Assembly: GCA_963724975.1 (NCBI GenBank)
Contig: CAVRXB010000005.1
Coordinates: forward strand, 372,001-436,000
Source: CAIWHR01 sp963724975
GTDB taxonomy: Bacteria; Pseudomonadota; Gammaproteobacteria; Burkholderiales; Casimicrobiaceae
Reading direction: 5' to 3'
Length of the DNA stretch: 64,000 nucleotides
The translations under genes and the position numbers were made by a program. Each line of letters starts with the position of its first letter. The first letter of the stretch is position 1. This document shows positions 34,213 to 43,296 of this stretch, one piece after another. A model generated the notes under the pieces. The model ran no database searches. It had not been told where the DNA came from and was given only the letters and a program-made list of their open reading frames with translations.

Positions 34213-36051
34213 ATGGCTCGTACCTTGCCGCGCTTACAAACACCCCGGCAGATCCTCAACCGAATCAAAGCGAACCTTCGTGCCATCGCTAGCGCAGTGG
34301 CCGGCGAGCATGCGCGCGCCCTTCACGCGGCAAAGAAAGCTTCCTCGCCGCGCCGGAGCCTGGCGGAAGTGCGCGCGATGTACGTGCCTTCGGGCGATGA
34401 ACGCGAGATATCCCCAAAGACAACGGATGGCACCCCATCCAATGGCTTGTTGCAAGCGACCACGAAGAGGTTTGGTTTCGGAAGTCTGGCGGTTGTCGTC
34501 TTGTGCACATTGTTGGCGTCGGCTTCCGACCCCGCCGTAGCCCAGCTCGTCGATCGTGTGAAGGCGCCCAACGTCGCCAACGAGGGGATCGCAAAGTCGC
34601 TCCAGCAACAGGTCGGTGCGGATCGCGGTAACTGGATGACGCCGCAATCATCGGCGTTCATCATCGCGCGCGATCCGTTTCGCGCCATCCGACGCGGCCG
34701 CCAGCTCTTTCAGCGCAAGTTCGCTCTCGTCGAAGGCCAGGGCTCCCTGACCAACGACGGCCGCGGCGACGTCGGCGTCAATCTCGCGATCGGCGCCGGT
34801 ATGGCGGACAGCTGCGCGGCATGCCATGGGCGGCCACGCGGCGCGGCTGGTTTCGGTGGCGACGTGGCCACGCGTCCCGACAGTCGTGATGCGCCGCATC
34901 TGTTCGGTCTCGGCTTGAAGGAGATGCTCGCCGACGAGATTACGAGTGACCTGCGGGTTCTGCGGACGCAGGCGCTGGCAGGGGCCCGCCAGTCGGGCGC
35001 GCGCGTCCACGTCACGCTGACCAGCAAAGGCGTGCTCTATGGCAGCCTGATCGCAATGCCCGACGGGACTGTAGACACGTCCCGAATACGCGGTGTCGAT
35101 CCCGATTTGCGCGTGCGCCCGTTCTTTGCGCACGGGGGCAAGATTTCGATTCGTGAATTCATCGTCGGCGCTCTAAACGACGAAATGGGACTACAGGCGG
35201 TCGACCCGGAACTCGCGGCCGCCAAGGCGGGAGGCCGAATGGTGACGCCTTCGGGCATGGTGCTCGATGGCACGCTCGATCTGCTCGAAGGACCGCCCGC
35301 CGCGGACGCCAACGAGGACCCGGATCACGACGGCATCTCCAACGAAGTCCCGCAGAGCCTCGTCGATTATCTCGAGTTCTACCTGCTCAACTATTTCAGG
35401 CCGGCCACCTACAAGAGCACGCATTCGGTGAACCAAGGCCGCGATCTCTTCGATCGGATCGGTTGTAGCGGTTGCCATATCGCCGACCTCAGGCTTCAGC
35501 GCGACCGGCGGGTGGCGGACGTCGAGACGGTGTACGACGCGGAGCGCGGCCTGTTCAACAACCTGTTCGCGACCGCCAGCGCGCTGTTTATGTCGGTCAG
35601 CGATGGAAGCATCCACCCGCCCATCAAACAACCGAAGCTGGAACCGTTCGACGTGAAGAACATCTTCACCGATTTCAAGCGGCACGACCTCGGCCCCAAT
35701 TTTCACGAACGCAACTACGACGGCTCGACGCGACGCGAGTTCATGACGACACCACTATGGGGCGTGGGCAGCACAGCTCCGTGCGGCCACGACGGCCGCA
35801 GCATCAATCTGACCGAAGTGATCCTGCGCCATGGCGGGGAGGCGCAGCGCGCACGTGATGCCTTCGCGGGCTTGTCCAATCAGCGCCAGGCGAACGTCAT
35901 CGATTTCCTGAATTCGTTGGTGCTGTTCCCGCCCGATGACACGGCATCCAATCTCAATCCGGGCGACCGCAACGCGCCAGGATTCCCTCAATACGGCCAC
36001 GGCAACATCCGACTGCCGGCGCTCTTCAACGACCCGGGCGATCCGGAGTGA
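34213..36051 (+). CDS. Di-heme oxidoreductase-family c-type cytochrome (DUF1111/DHOR)
   Basis: The 612-aa protein has a basic N-terminal extension of about 85 residues, a membrane or signal segment (FGSLAVVVLCTLLASASDPAVAQ), then the periplasmic DHOR fold. Two c-heme motifs are seen: CAACH (201-205) and CSGCH (418-422). Other family stretches are VGVNLAIGAGMADSCAACHGRPRG, DLGPNFHERNYDG and TTPLWGVGSTAPCGHDGRS. DUF1111 proteins are di-heme peroxidase-like; the substrate is uncertain. ATG 34213 follows GGAG by 6 nt. It stands alone after the kinase gene and ends before a GC-rich hairpin. Confidence 0.85.
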   Translation: MARTLPRLQTPRQILNRIKANLRAIASAVAGEHARALHAAKKASSPRRSLAEVRAMYVPSGDEREISPKTTDGTPSNGLLQATTKRFGFGSLAVVVLCTLLASASDPAVAQLVDRVKAPNVANEGIAKSLQQQVGADRGNWMTPQSSAFIIARDPFRAIRRGRQLFQRKFALVEGQGSLTNDGRGDVGVNLAIGAGMADSCAACHGRPRGAAGFGGDVATRPDSRDAPHLFGLGLKEMLADEITSDLRVLRTQALAGARQSGARVHVTLTSKGVLYGSLIAMPDGTVDTSRIRGVDPDLRVRPFFAHGGKISIREFIVGALNDEMGLQAVDPELAAAKAGGRMVTPSGMVLDGTLDLLEGPPAADANEDPDHDGISNEVPQSLVDYLEFYLLNYFRPATYKSTHSVNQGRDLFDRIGCSGCHIADLRLQRDRRVADVETVYDAERGLFNNLFATASALFMSVSDGSIHPPIKQPKLEPFDVKNIFTDFKRHDLGPNFHERNYDGSTRREFMTTPLWGVGSTAPCGHDGRSINLTEVILRHGGEAQRARDAFAGLSNQRQANVIDFLNSLVLFPPDDTASNLNPGDRNAPGFPQYGHGNIRLPALFNDPGDPE

Positions 36052-36373
36052 GCGGGCGGAACGACGCCGCTTTCATCCGGCATCCATAGAACAAGAAAGC
36101 GGCCGCGCGAACGCGGCCGCCGTGTCGTCATTGCATGGGGACAAGCCCCATCCGTTGCCCGTAAGTCTTCGCTTTCGCCTAAGGTGTATAGCGTCGCTTC
36201 GTCGAATTGACGATGCTGTGAGACCAACCGGACTACGCATCGCGTTGACGACGGCTCGATCGTCGCTCTCGGCTTTGTGTAACGACACCGGACGCTCCCC
36301 GAACTCGACGTCGGAATTTCCTTTCGGCGCCGCGTTGCACTATCGACACCCCCGATCGCCATGCTATGCTCGC
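36052..36373. other. Intergenic region with a GC-rich hairpin
   Basis: No convincing gene is seen. GCGGCCGC at 36099-36106 and 36113-36120 forms an 8-bp stem with a 6-nt loop. On the minus strand it is followed by TTTCTTG, on the plus strand by no T-run. The rest is unremarkable up to the operator-like palindrome before the helicase. Confidence 0.4.
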
Positions 36374-36391
36374 ATCGAACGAACGTTCGAT
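36374..36391. promoter_or_regulatory. SOS-box-like palindrome (CGAACGAACGTTCG)
   Basis: ATCGAAC-gaac-GTTCGAT is a perfect 7-bp palindrome with a 4-nt spacer. Its core fits the Gram-positive LexA/DinR consensus CGAACRNRYGTTCG at every position. It ends 26 nt before the ATG of the UvrD-like helicase, a good operator position. Most betaproteobacterial LexA proteins use CTGT-N8-ACAG instead, so the binder is uncertain. Confidence 0.55.
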
Positions 36392-36417
36392 ACAAGAATT
36401 GACCCTACCGAGGCGCC

Positions 36418-38562
36418 ATGGGCGAGATCAACGCAGACTGTCCAGTTCCCATTGATGTTGATGGCCTTGCAATGGCCGCAGGAGAACGTCTCAATTATCT
36501 TGCAGAGTTGAATGAGCAGCAGCGGCTTGCGGTCGAGCACGGGGCCGGCAGTCTCGCACCTGACGCGCGTGGACCGCTGCTCGTCATTGCCGGCGCGGGT
36601 TCAGGCAAGACCAACACGCTCGCCCATCGTGTCGCGCACCTCGCGTTCAACGGCGCCGACCCGCAGAGAATGCTGCTCGCGACATTCTCCCGCCGAGCCG
36701 CCGCCGAAATGGAACGTCGCGCGAGCCGGATTCTCAACCGGATCCTGGGAGTGGCATCGAGCGGGCACACGCACGCGTTTCCTTGGTCGGGAACCTTTCA
36801 CAGCATCGGCGCGCGTCTCCTGCGGGAATACGCGCCGCGCATCGGGCTCCACGCATCCTTTTCCATTCACGACCGCGCGGATTCCGAGGATCTCATCGCG
36901 ATCGCGCGTCACGACCTCGGGCTTTCCACGAAAAAGAGCCGATTCCCGCTGCCGGCAACCTGTCTCGCGATCTATTCGCGGACCGCAAACAGCCAGGCGC
37001 CGCTGGCTGAAGTGCTGACCAGCGCATTTCCTTGGTGCGCCGCTTGGGAAACAGAACTGAAGGCGCTCTTCCGGGCGTATGTCGGTGCGAAACAATCGCA
37101 AAACGTCCTCGACTACGACGATCTGCTGCTCTACTGGCTGCACATGGTGGAGGTGCCGAAATTGGCACGCGAAATCGGCCAGCGCTTCGACCATATCCTC
37201 GTCGACGAGTATCAGGACACCAACCGGCTGCAGGAAGCGATACTGCTTGCGATGAAGCCGGACGGAACGGGCGTCACCGTCGTCGGTGACGACGCGCAAT
37301 CGATCTATTCGTTTCGTGCTGCAACGGTCCGCAACATTCTAGGTTTCCCGACGCGTTTCAGGCCGCCGGCGCGCGTGGTGACGCTCGAACGCAACTATCG
37401 GTCGACGCAACCCATTCTCGACGCCTCCAATGCGGTCATCGACCTCGCGGTGGAGCGCTTCACGAAGAATCTGTGGACCAACCGGCAGTCGACGCAAAGG
37501 CCGCAGCTCGTCACCGTGCGCGACGAGACCGACCAGGCGCGTTATGTCGCAGAGCAGGTGCTTCAATATCGAGAAAGCGGCGTCGCATTGTCGTCGCAGG
37601 CCGTGCTGTTCCGCAGCTCGAGCCACAGCGCGCAACTGGAGCTCGAGCTCGCCCGGCGCGACATTCCCTTCGTGAAGTATGGCGGCCTCAAGTTCCTCGA
37701 AACTGCCCACGTCAAGGACGTGCTGTGCGTCCTCCGTTGGGCCGACAATCTGCGTAATCGGATCGCCGGTTTTCGTGCCGCGCGAATCGTGCGCGGTGTC
37801 GGCGCCGCCACCGCGGCGCGGCTCCAGGACGCGATCGATGAAGCGAGCGATCCGATACCGCTCATGGATGCATTCCCGGTGCCGACGGCCGTTGCCGGCG
37901 AATGGCGCGCGTTCGTTGCCCTCATCCATGCGCTTCGCGCTCCGACGAGCGAATGGCCCGCCGACATCGACATCGTGATCCGCTGGTATGTGCCCGAGCT
38001 TGACCGGATCTACGAAGATGCCGCGGCGCGGCGCGCCGATCTCGTCCAGCTCGCGCAAATCGCGGCGACCTACGCTTCGCGGGAGCGATTTCTCACTGAG
38101 GTGACCCTCGACCCGCCGAGCGCGACCAGCGACGAATCGGGACCGCCGTGGCGCGACGACGATTACCTGATCCTGTCGACCATTCACTCCGCCAAAGGCC
38201 AGGAATGGAAGAGCGTGCATGTTCTCAACGTCGTCGACGGCTGCATTCCGTCCGACATGGCAACCGGCACCAGCGAAGAAATCGAGGAAGAGCGACGGCT
38301 CCTGTACGTCGCAATGACGCGCGCGAAGGAGCACCTGCAACTCATCGTTCCGCAACGTTTTTTCGTTCGCCAGCAGAGTGCGTACGGCGACCGTCACGTT
38401 CACGCGCTGCGAAGCCGCTTCATTCCGACTGCACTCGACACGTTGTTCGACGTTTGCGCCTGGCCCGTTGCCGATCGAGCTCCAGCGGCCGATCCAGGTG
38501 TGGCGATCGACGCGACGGCGACAGTCGATCTCGCCGCCCGTGCCCGCACGAGCTGGCTATAG
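36418..38562 (+). CDS. UvrD/Rep-type superfamily I DNA helicase
   Basis: The 714-aa protein carries SF1A motifs: Q-motif LNEQQRLAVEH, Walker A GAGSGKT (59-65), motif Ia TFSRRAAAEM, motif II DHILVDEYQDTN, motif III VVGDDAQSIYSFR, motif IV TLERNYRSTQPIL, motif V STIHSAKGQEWKSVHVLNV and motif VI EERRLLYVAMTRAKEHL. It unwinds DNA 3'-5' in repair. It is not the housekeeping UvrD by length or tail, but a shorter paralogue with a divergent C-terminus. The SOS-box-like site upstream suggests induction by DNA damage. Confidence 0.92.
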   Translation: MGEINADCPVPIDVDGLAMAAGERLNYLAELNEQQRLAVEHGAGSLAPDARGPLLVIAGAGSGKTNTLAHRVAHLAFNGADPQRMLLATFSRRAAAEMERRASRILNRILGVASSGHTHAFPWSGTFHSIGARLLREYAPRIGLHASFSIHDRADSEDLIAIARHDLGLSTKKSRFPLPATCLAIYSRTANSQAPLAEVLTSAFPWCAAWETELKALFRAYVGAKQSQNVLDYDDLLLYWLHMVEVPKLAREIGQRFDHILVDEYQDTNRLQEAILLAMKPDGTGVTVVGDDAQSIYSFRAATVRNILGFPTRFRPPARVVTLERNYRSTQPILDASNAVIDLAVERFTKNLWTNRQSTQRPQLVTVRDETDQARYVAEQVLQYRESGVALSSQAVLFRSSSHSAQLELELARRDIPFVKYGGLKFLETAHVKDVLCVLRWADNLRNRIAGFRAARIVRGVGAATAARLQDAIDEASDPIPLMDAFPVPTAVAGEWRAFVALIHALRAPTSEWPADIDIVIRWYVPELDRIYEDAAARRADLVQLAQIAATYASRERFLTEVTLDPPSATSDESGPPWRDDDYLILSTIHSAKGQEWKSVHVLNVVDGCIPSDMATGTSEEIEEERRLLYVAMTRAKEHLQLIVPQRFFVRQQSAYGDRHVHALRSRFIPTALDTLFDVCAWPVADRAPAADPGVAIDATATVDLAARARTSWL

Positions 38563-38577
38563 CGCGAGCGTGTTCGA

Positions 38578-39387
38578 CTAGCGAGGCGTGGCCGGCAACG
38601 CTGCGAGCGCGCGAAACCATTCGAGTGCGGTGCGCAACGGTTCGGGGTTCACTTCGTGCGAGCCCGGAAAGTATTCGATGCGCACATTCCTGAATCCGGC
38701 CCGCTTCAGCGTCGCGACGACATCTTCGTGATTGGCGCGTGTGGCGATCTGGTCTCTTTCCCCGGAGAGAACGAATATCGGTGTCCGCTTGAACCCCGCG
38801 TTCATGACATCGAGCTGCACCGCTGCTTCGACCAGCGTGTCCTGGCCGATGCCGGCCTGATAGACCCCGATGACTCTGCGCCCTTGGCTCGCAAAGGCCG
38901 CGGCGAGCCAGCCGGACACCTTGGCGCCGCCGGAAAATCCGCCGAACGCAAGCGAGCCATTGCTTGCCCCCGGCCATTGCAGCGCGACGACACCCAGTGC
39001 AGCCGTATTGAGCGCGAGGCGCATCGCCAGGTCGTCCTGCTCGACTGGAATATCTTCCACGGGATCGGCCGCTACCACGACCCAACCGATGGCGAGCGCT
39101 GTGTCTGCGTAGGCGCGCAGCAGGCGGCGGCTCGAACGGTATTCGAGATCGGACGTCGCGCTGATCACCAGCACCGGCCAGTCGTGCGTAGTGTCGAAAT
39201 TTGCCGGCACGGCGATCGTGACCAACGCATGGGTGACGGGCGAGATCTTGCCGTGTCCCGCCACTTTACGAAGCTCGGTCGGCAACTCGACGTTGAACTC
39301 TTTGAACGTTCCCGTCGTCGGGCCCGGCGCCGCGACTGCGGCGATCGCGATTCCTGACGCGAGCAGCAACGCGAAGAAACGAATCAT
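38578..39387 (-). CDS. Secreted alpha/beta-hydrolase-like protein
   Basis: The 269-aa protein has a signal peptide (MIRFFALLLASGIAIAAVAAPG). A hydrolase fold follows: VLVISATSD, the nucleophile elbow GGFSGGAKVSG with a candidate Ser, FVLSGERDQIATRANHED for the acid, and a candidate His in YFPGSHEVNPE. It resembles small PHB-depolymerase or esterase-like secreted hydrolases; the substrate is unknown. It converges with the helicase gene 15 bp away and is not tightly linked to the pqi genes. Confidence 0.75.
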   Translation of the reverse strand: MIRFFALLLASGIAIAAVAAPGPTTGTFKEFNVELPTELRKVAGHGKISPVTHALVTIAVPANFDTTHDWPVLVISATSDLEYRSSRRLLRAYADTALAIGWVVVAADPVEDIPVEQDDLAMRLALNTAALGVVALQWPGASNGSLAFGGFSGGAKVSGWLAAAFASQGRRVIGVYQAGIGQDTLVEAAVQLDVMNAGFKRTPIFVLSGERDQIATRANHEDVVATLKRAGFRNVRIEYFPGSHEVNPEPLRTALEWFRALAALPATPR

Positions 39388-39445
39388 GGCCGGTTCCACG
39401 CCTCCGGCGAATTAACGCCGAGACTTCACCTAGCGGAGAAACGAA

Positions 39446-40027
39446 TCACGGCGCTGGGCGATCGAGTGTCCGTATGGCATCGGCGATGTCCTGGCTCAAG
39501 CGCGTGACGCCGCGGCTGTGCGCGGCGGCAAGCACATCGTAGCCGCTGTCCTGCAGCGTCTCGCGCGTGCTCGTGCGGCCCGTCTCGGTCTTGCCATCCT
39601 TGGTGCGGCGCACTGTCCACACCGCGTTCAGCGACGCGTACGCCCCCGGCGCCGAATCGAAGGTTCGGACCCCGATTTGCACCCGATAGTCGGGATTCGC
39701 GTCAAGCGTGAGCGGGAACAGCGTAACGCGCGGCGTGCCAAGCAGCACGACCAGATTCTCGGCGACCACGCGTGCGATATTGTCCTGCAGCGGCGAGGCC
39801 CAGCGGTTGAATTCATCGAACGTCACCTGGTTCGCGCCCATGCTGACGACGATCTGTGGCTGGTCGACGGCCGCCGGAACGGAAACCGGGCCTACCGCGA
39901 TCGAGAGTTTTGTCGCCGCTGCGCCGGAAGCGGCGGTGGCGCTCAATGTGTAGAAACGCGACGGCGACGAAGCGCAGCCCGCTGCGAGCGCGGCAATCGC
40001 GCATAGGAGTGCAAGACGGCGCATCAT
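39446..40027 (-). CDS. pqiC: Outer-membrane lipoprotein PqiC (YmbA family)
   Basis: The 193-aa protein has a lipoprotein leader ending AAGCASSPSRFYTLS; Cys18 is the expected lipidation site. The YmbA/PqiC motifs are IAVGPVSVPAAVDQPQIVV and FDEFNRWASPLQDNIARVVAENL. It forms the outer-membrane end of the PqiABC lipid-transport bridge. Its ATG overlaps the pqiB stop by 4 bp (ATGA). It is the last gene of the operon. Confidence 0.92.
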   Translation of the reverse strand: MMRRLALLCAIAALAAGCASSPSRFYTLSATAASGAAATKLSIAVGPVSVPAAVDQPQIVVSMGANQVTFDEFNRWASPLQDNIARVVAENLVVLLGTPRVTLFPLTLDANPDYRVQIGVRTFDSAPGAYASLNAVWTVRRTKDGKTETGRTSTRETLQDSGYDVLAAAHSRGVTRLSQDIADAIRTLDRPAP

Positions 40028-41706
40028 TTTCCTCCAGTCGTCGCGTCGGCCTTGCCGCGAATCACCGAGCTCGGCTGGCGCTCGAGCTGATCGGCCAGCA
40101 CGCGCAGGCTTCGTGCGGCCCGGGCGAAATCCTGCAGGGCGTTGCGCAACTCTTGTTGCGCGGGCGCATCCGGTCCGAGGACCGTCGAATTGACATTGAT
40201 GATCGCCTGTTCGAACGCGTTGAGCGTCCGGTGCAAGTCGTCGAGATCGGTCTTGAGCTGCGGCATGAGCTGCGTATCGGCGTTGCTTAGCAGCGTTCGC
40301 GCGGTCTTCAGCGTCTGGTCGAGCTCCTCGAGATCCTTCTTGAGCTCGTTGCCGATCTGCTCGAACGGCACTTTCTCGATCTTGTCGAGAATGCTGGTCA
40401 GCTTGGCTTCGAGCACGGCGAAGGTGCCGGGAACGACCGGCAGCTCGACTTCCTCCTTGCGAAGATCGATCTTCACCTTCGGCGAGCCAGGATAATAATC
40501 GAGCGCGACGTAGAGCTGCCCGGTCAGCAGGCTGCCGCTCTTCAACTGCGCACGCAGACCGCGTTCCTCGATCAGGCGTCGCAACATCGCCACGCGCTTT
40601 TGTTCGTCCTGCAATCCCGTCCTGAATTTCTGGACTTCCGCAGGGACGTTTCCATACGCTAGAAGTCGCTCGGGAGAGAATGTGATCACCACCCTTGGAC
40701 GAATAACCCCCGCCGTCGCGTCGAATGCGAGACCGACGCTTGTCACTTCGCCCGCCGGCAACCCAAGGAACGTCACGGGAGCTCCCACAGAGAGTCCGCG
40801 CATCGATTCGTTGAAGTAAAGCACGTAGCGCCGCGCGTTGGGATCCGATGCTCTCATCGCGGCAGCACGGTCGCTGAACAACGAGAATGCTGCATCCGCG
40901 GCGGCGGGGCTGGTCGTGGTGGCCGTTGGAGGCGTGTCGAACGACAGGCCGCCGACAAGGAGCGCGGCTAGCGACTCGGTGCGGATGTTGATGCCCTCCG
41001 CGCCCAGGGAGACATCGATGCCGGTCGCGTTCCAGAACCGCGTCTCCGGGAACACGAACTTGTCGTACGGCGCGTTGATGAATATCTTGAGCTGGACCGA
41101 CTTCCCGTCGGGCGTAAGCTCGTAGGCAATGATCTGCCCGACCTGCAGGCGGCGATAGTAGATCGGCGAGCCGACATCGACCGACCCTAGATCGCTTGCA
41201 TTGATCAGAAACTCCTTGCCGCGCTGCTCGGTGATGACCGGCGCGACATCGAGACCGACGAAGCTGTCCTGGCTGGCCTCCGAGACGCCAGGCTGAAATC
41301 CGATGTAGTTCCCCGAAAGCAACGTGTTGAGCCCGGAGATGCCGGTGATACTGATGCTCGGGCGCACAACCCAGAACTTCGCATCGTCGACCATCAACGG
41401 AGCCGCGTGCTTGCTGACCTTGATCGTAACCTGCACCCTGTTGAAACCGGGGGTCAGCTCCACCTTCGTGACCCGGCCGATGATGACGTCCTTGTATTTG
41501 ACAAACGTCTTGCCGGCCTCGATGCCTTCGGCTGCGATGAACGTGACGGTGACGGTCGGACCCTCGCTCAGATAGCGCTGGATCGCAATCCCGATGGCCA
41601 CCAGCGCCGCGAGGATCGGAATGATCCAGATGATCGATATCCGCGTGCGCTTCGGGGGCGCGATCGTGGCTTGCGGGAGACTGTCGAGATCGGTCGGCTC
41701 AGCCAT
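40024..41706 (-). CDS. pqiB: MCE-domain lipid transport protein PqiB
   Basis: The 560-aa protein has one N-terminal membrane helix (ISIIWIIPILAALVAIGIAIQ) and three MCE/MlaD domains. The first is marked by GPTVTVTFIAAEGIEAGKTFVKYKDVIIGRVTKVEL and a later one by MRGLSVGAPVTFLGLPAGEVTSV. A long coiled-coil-rich C-terminus follows. PqiB makes a periplasm-spanning tube between inner-membrane PqiA and outer-membrane PqiC, moving phospholipids. Start 41706 overlaps the end of the second pqiA gene by 8 bp. Confidence 0.95.
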   Translation of the reverse strand: MAEPTDLDSLPQATIAPPKRTRISIIWIIPILAALVAIGIAIQRYLSEGPTVTVTFIAAEGIEAGKTFVKYKDVIIGRVTKVELTPGFNRVQVTIKVSKHAAPLMVDDAKFWVVRPSISITGISGLNTLLSGNYIGFQPGVSEASQDSFVGLDVAPVITEQRGKEFLINASDLGSVDVGSPIYYRRLQVGQIIAYELTPDGKSVQLKIFINAPYDKFVFPETRFWNATGIDVSLGAEGINIRTESLAALLVGGLSFDTPPTATTTSPAAADAAFSLFSDRAAAMRASDPNARRYVLYFNESMRGLSVGAPVTFLGLPAGEVTSVGLAFDATAGVIRPRVVITFSPERLLAYGNVPAEVQKFRTGLQDEQKRVAMLRRLIEERGLRAQLKSGSLLTGQLYVALDYYPGSPKVKIDLRKEEVELPVVPGTFAVLEAKLTSILDKIEKVPFEQIGNELKKDLEELDQTLKTARTLLSNADTQLMPQLKTDLDDLHRTLNAFEQAIINVNSTVLGPDAPAQQELRNALQDFARAARSLRVLADQLERQPSSVIRGKADATTGGK

Positions 41707-42340
41707 GACGGACCCGCGATCTGTCTTGCGCATCCCAGATGAGACGGGGATCGAACGACTGCGCCGCGACCATTGTCAGCACCACGACCGCCATGAAGAA
41801 CGCGACGCCTAGACCCGGTTCCACCGACATCAGCGGTTTCAACTGGATGAGAGCCACAATGAACGCATCGACGAAAACGTCGAGCATCGACCATCTGCCT
41901 ATGAACTCGACCAGGATGTAGATGCGCGTGCGCTCATGGCTGTTGGCGACCGAGCCGCGTTGCACGGTGATGAGCAGATACGCAAGCGCAACGAGCTTTC
42001 CCAGCGGGATCATCACGCTGGCGATGAAGACGATGAGCGCAAGCGGCCACGAACCCGACGTATACAGGAAGATCACACCGCCCATGATGGTGTCGGATTC
42101 GGTCTCGCCGAATGCGGTCGTCGTCAGTACCGGCAGCACGTTGGCCGGGATATAGAAAATCGCCGCGGCGATCACGAGCGCCCACGTGTACTGGATCGAG
42201 TGCGCGCGACGCGACATGAGCGCCGCGCCGCAGCGCGGACAATGCCCGGGGTTCGCGAGGCTCGCCGGCCGCGACACCAGCGCGCAGGTGTCGCATGACA
42301 CGAGCCCGGCTTCCGCCGCGCTCAGCGCTCTCGCGCTCAT
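41699..42340 (-). CDS. pqiA: Paraquat-inducible protein A, second copy
   Basis: The 213-aa protein has an N-terminal zinc-ribbon (SCDTCALV and HCPRCGAALM) and a PqiA membrane domain with four helices (YIPANVLPVLTTTAFGE and MLDVFVDAFIVALIQL). E. coli PqiA is a tandem of two such domains in one protein; here the two halves are encoded as separate overlapping genes. Its ATG overlaps the stop of the upstream pqiA gene by 4 bp. Confidence 0.92.
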   Translation of the reverse strand: MSARALSAAEAGLVSCDTCALVSRPASLANPGHCPRCGAALMSRRAHSIQYTWALVIAAAIFYIPANVLPVLTTTAFGETESDTIMGGVIFLYTSGSWPLALIVFIASVMIPLGKLVALAYLLITVQRGSVANSHERTRIYILVEFIGRWSMLDVFVDAFIVALIQLKPLMSVEPGLGVAFFMAVVVLTMVAAQSFDPRLIWDAQDRSRVRHG

Positions 42341-43050
42341 CGCGCCCTCGCCATGTCGGCGCCGGCAGCCAACGCGGACGGAAAGGAGCCATCCGCCCAG
42401 CGCACGCGCTGCCAGACCTCGCGCGGGTCGAACGTCACCATGACCGCGGCCAACAGCGCGATGAAAGCGCCCGCCGCGTACATGCCGATACCAGGGATCA
42501 CCGTCGCGAGCTGCGCGATTTTGACGAGCGCAACAAGAATGCCGAGCATCATGACTTCGGTCATCGACCACGGATGCATGAAATGGGCCGAGCGCAGCAT
42601 CTCGCCGACCCACCGCGGCGCGGGCGGACGGCGCACTGCGAGCAGGACCGCGAGCAGGAACGCGATGTGGCCCGCAGGTGCGATGACGGCGCAAATTGCG
42701 ACCATCACCGCCGTGATCTCGCTGCCTTGAAGCCACATTTCGATCGCCCCGCCGATGATCGTCGTGCTGGATTCGCGCCCGACGGCAGAGAGGCTCATGA
42801 GCGGCGTCGTGTTGGCGATGATGAAAGCAATCGCAGCCCCCGCCGTCAGCGCGAGCGGGCGATCGAGCGGATCAGCGCGCTTGTGGACGAGGACCTCGCT
42901 GCAGCGCACGCAGCGCGCCTTGGCGCCCGGCGTAAGCGGCGGAATGTGCTGTAGCAGGTCGCAGTCGGGACACGCGATCGTTTCCAACGTCAACTCCACG
43001 TCACTGCAGGGATTCGCGACGCGCGGGTTCTCCTGGATGATTTCGCCCAC
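42337..43050 (-). CDS. pqiA: Paraquat-inducible protein A, first copy
   Basis: The 237-aa protein carries a zinc-ribbon (IACPDCDLLQHIPPL and RCVRCSEVL) and the PqiA membrane domain (IIANTTPLMSLSAVGRE, HPWSMTEVMMLGILVALVKI). It is the first gene of pqiA-pqiA-pqiB-pqiC, all linked by 4-8 bp overlaps. The 246-bp gap to the divergent ABC operon must hold promoters for both; none is obvious by eye. Confidence 0.92.
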   Translation of the reverse strand: MGEIIQENPRVANPCSDVELTLETIACPDCDLLQHIPPLTPGAKARCVRCSEVLVHKRADPLDRPLALTAGAAIAFIIANTTPLMSLSAVGRESSTTIIGGAIEMWLQGSEITAVMVAICAVIAPAGHIAFLLAVLLAVRRPPAPRWVGEMLRSAHFMHPWSMTEVMMLGILVALVKIAQLATVIPGIGMYAAGAFIALLAAVMVTFDPREVWQRVRWADGSFPSALAAGADMARAR

Positions 43051-43296
43051 GCTGTCGCGGACCCCATTGTATCCATGTTCTCAGGTACCGTCGTCACGCG
43101 CGTCGTCCGGCGGCCCCTTGCGTCGGCCTCGCAATTGGCGGCGGTCGGTGCGATAGAATGAGCCGACCGGGAAGCGGAGATGCACCATGAGCGCATCGCT
43201 CCACGCGAGGCTGCCCTTTGACAGGATGGCGGCGGAAGGACCACTATCGCTCGCCGGTGCGGCGACAGGGCCAACACGATATTAGGGAGGCGGAAC

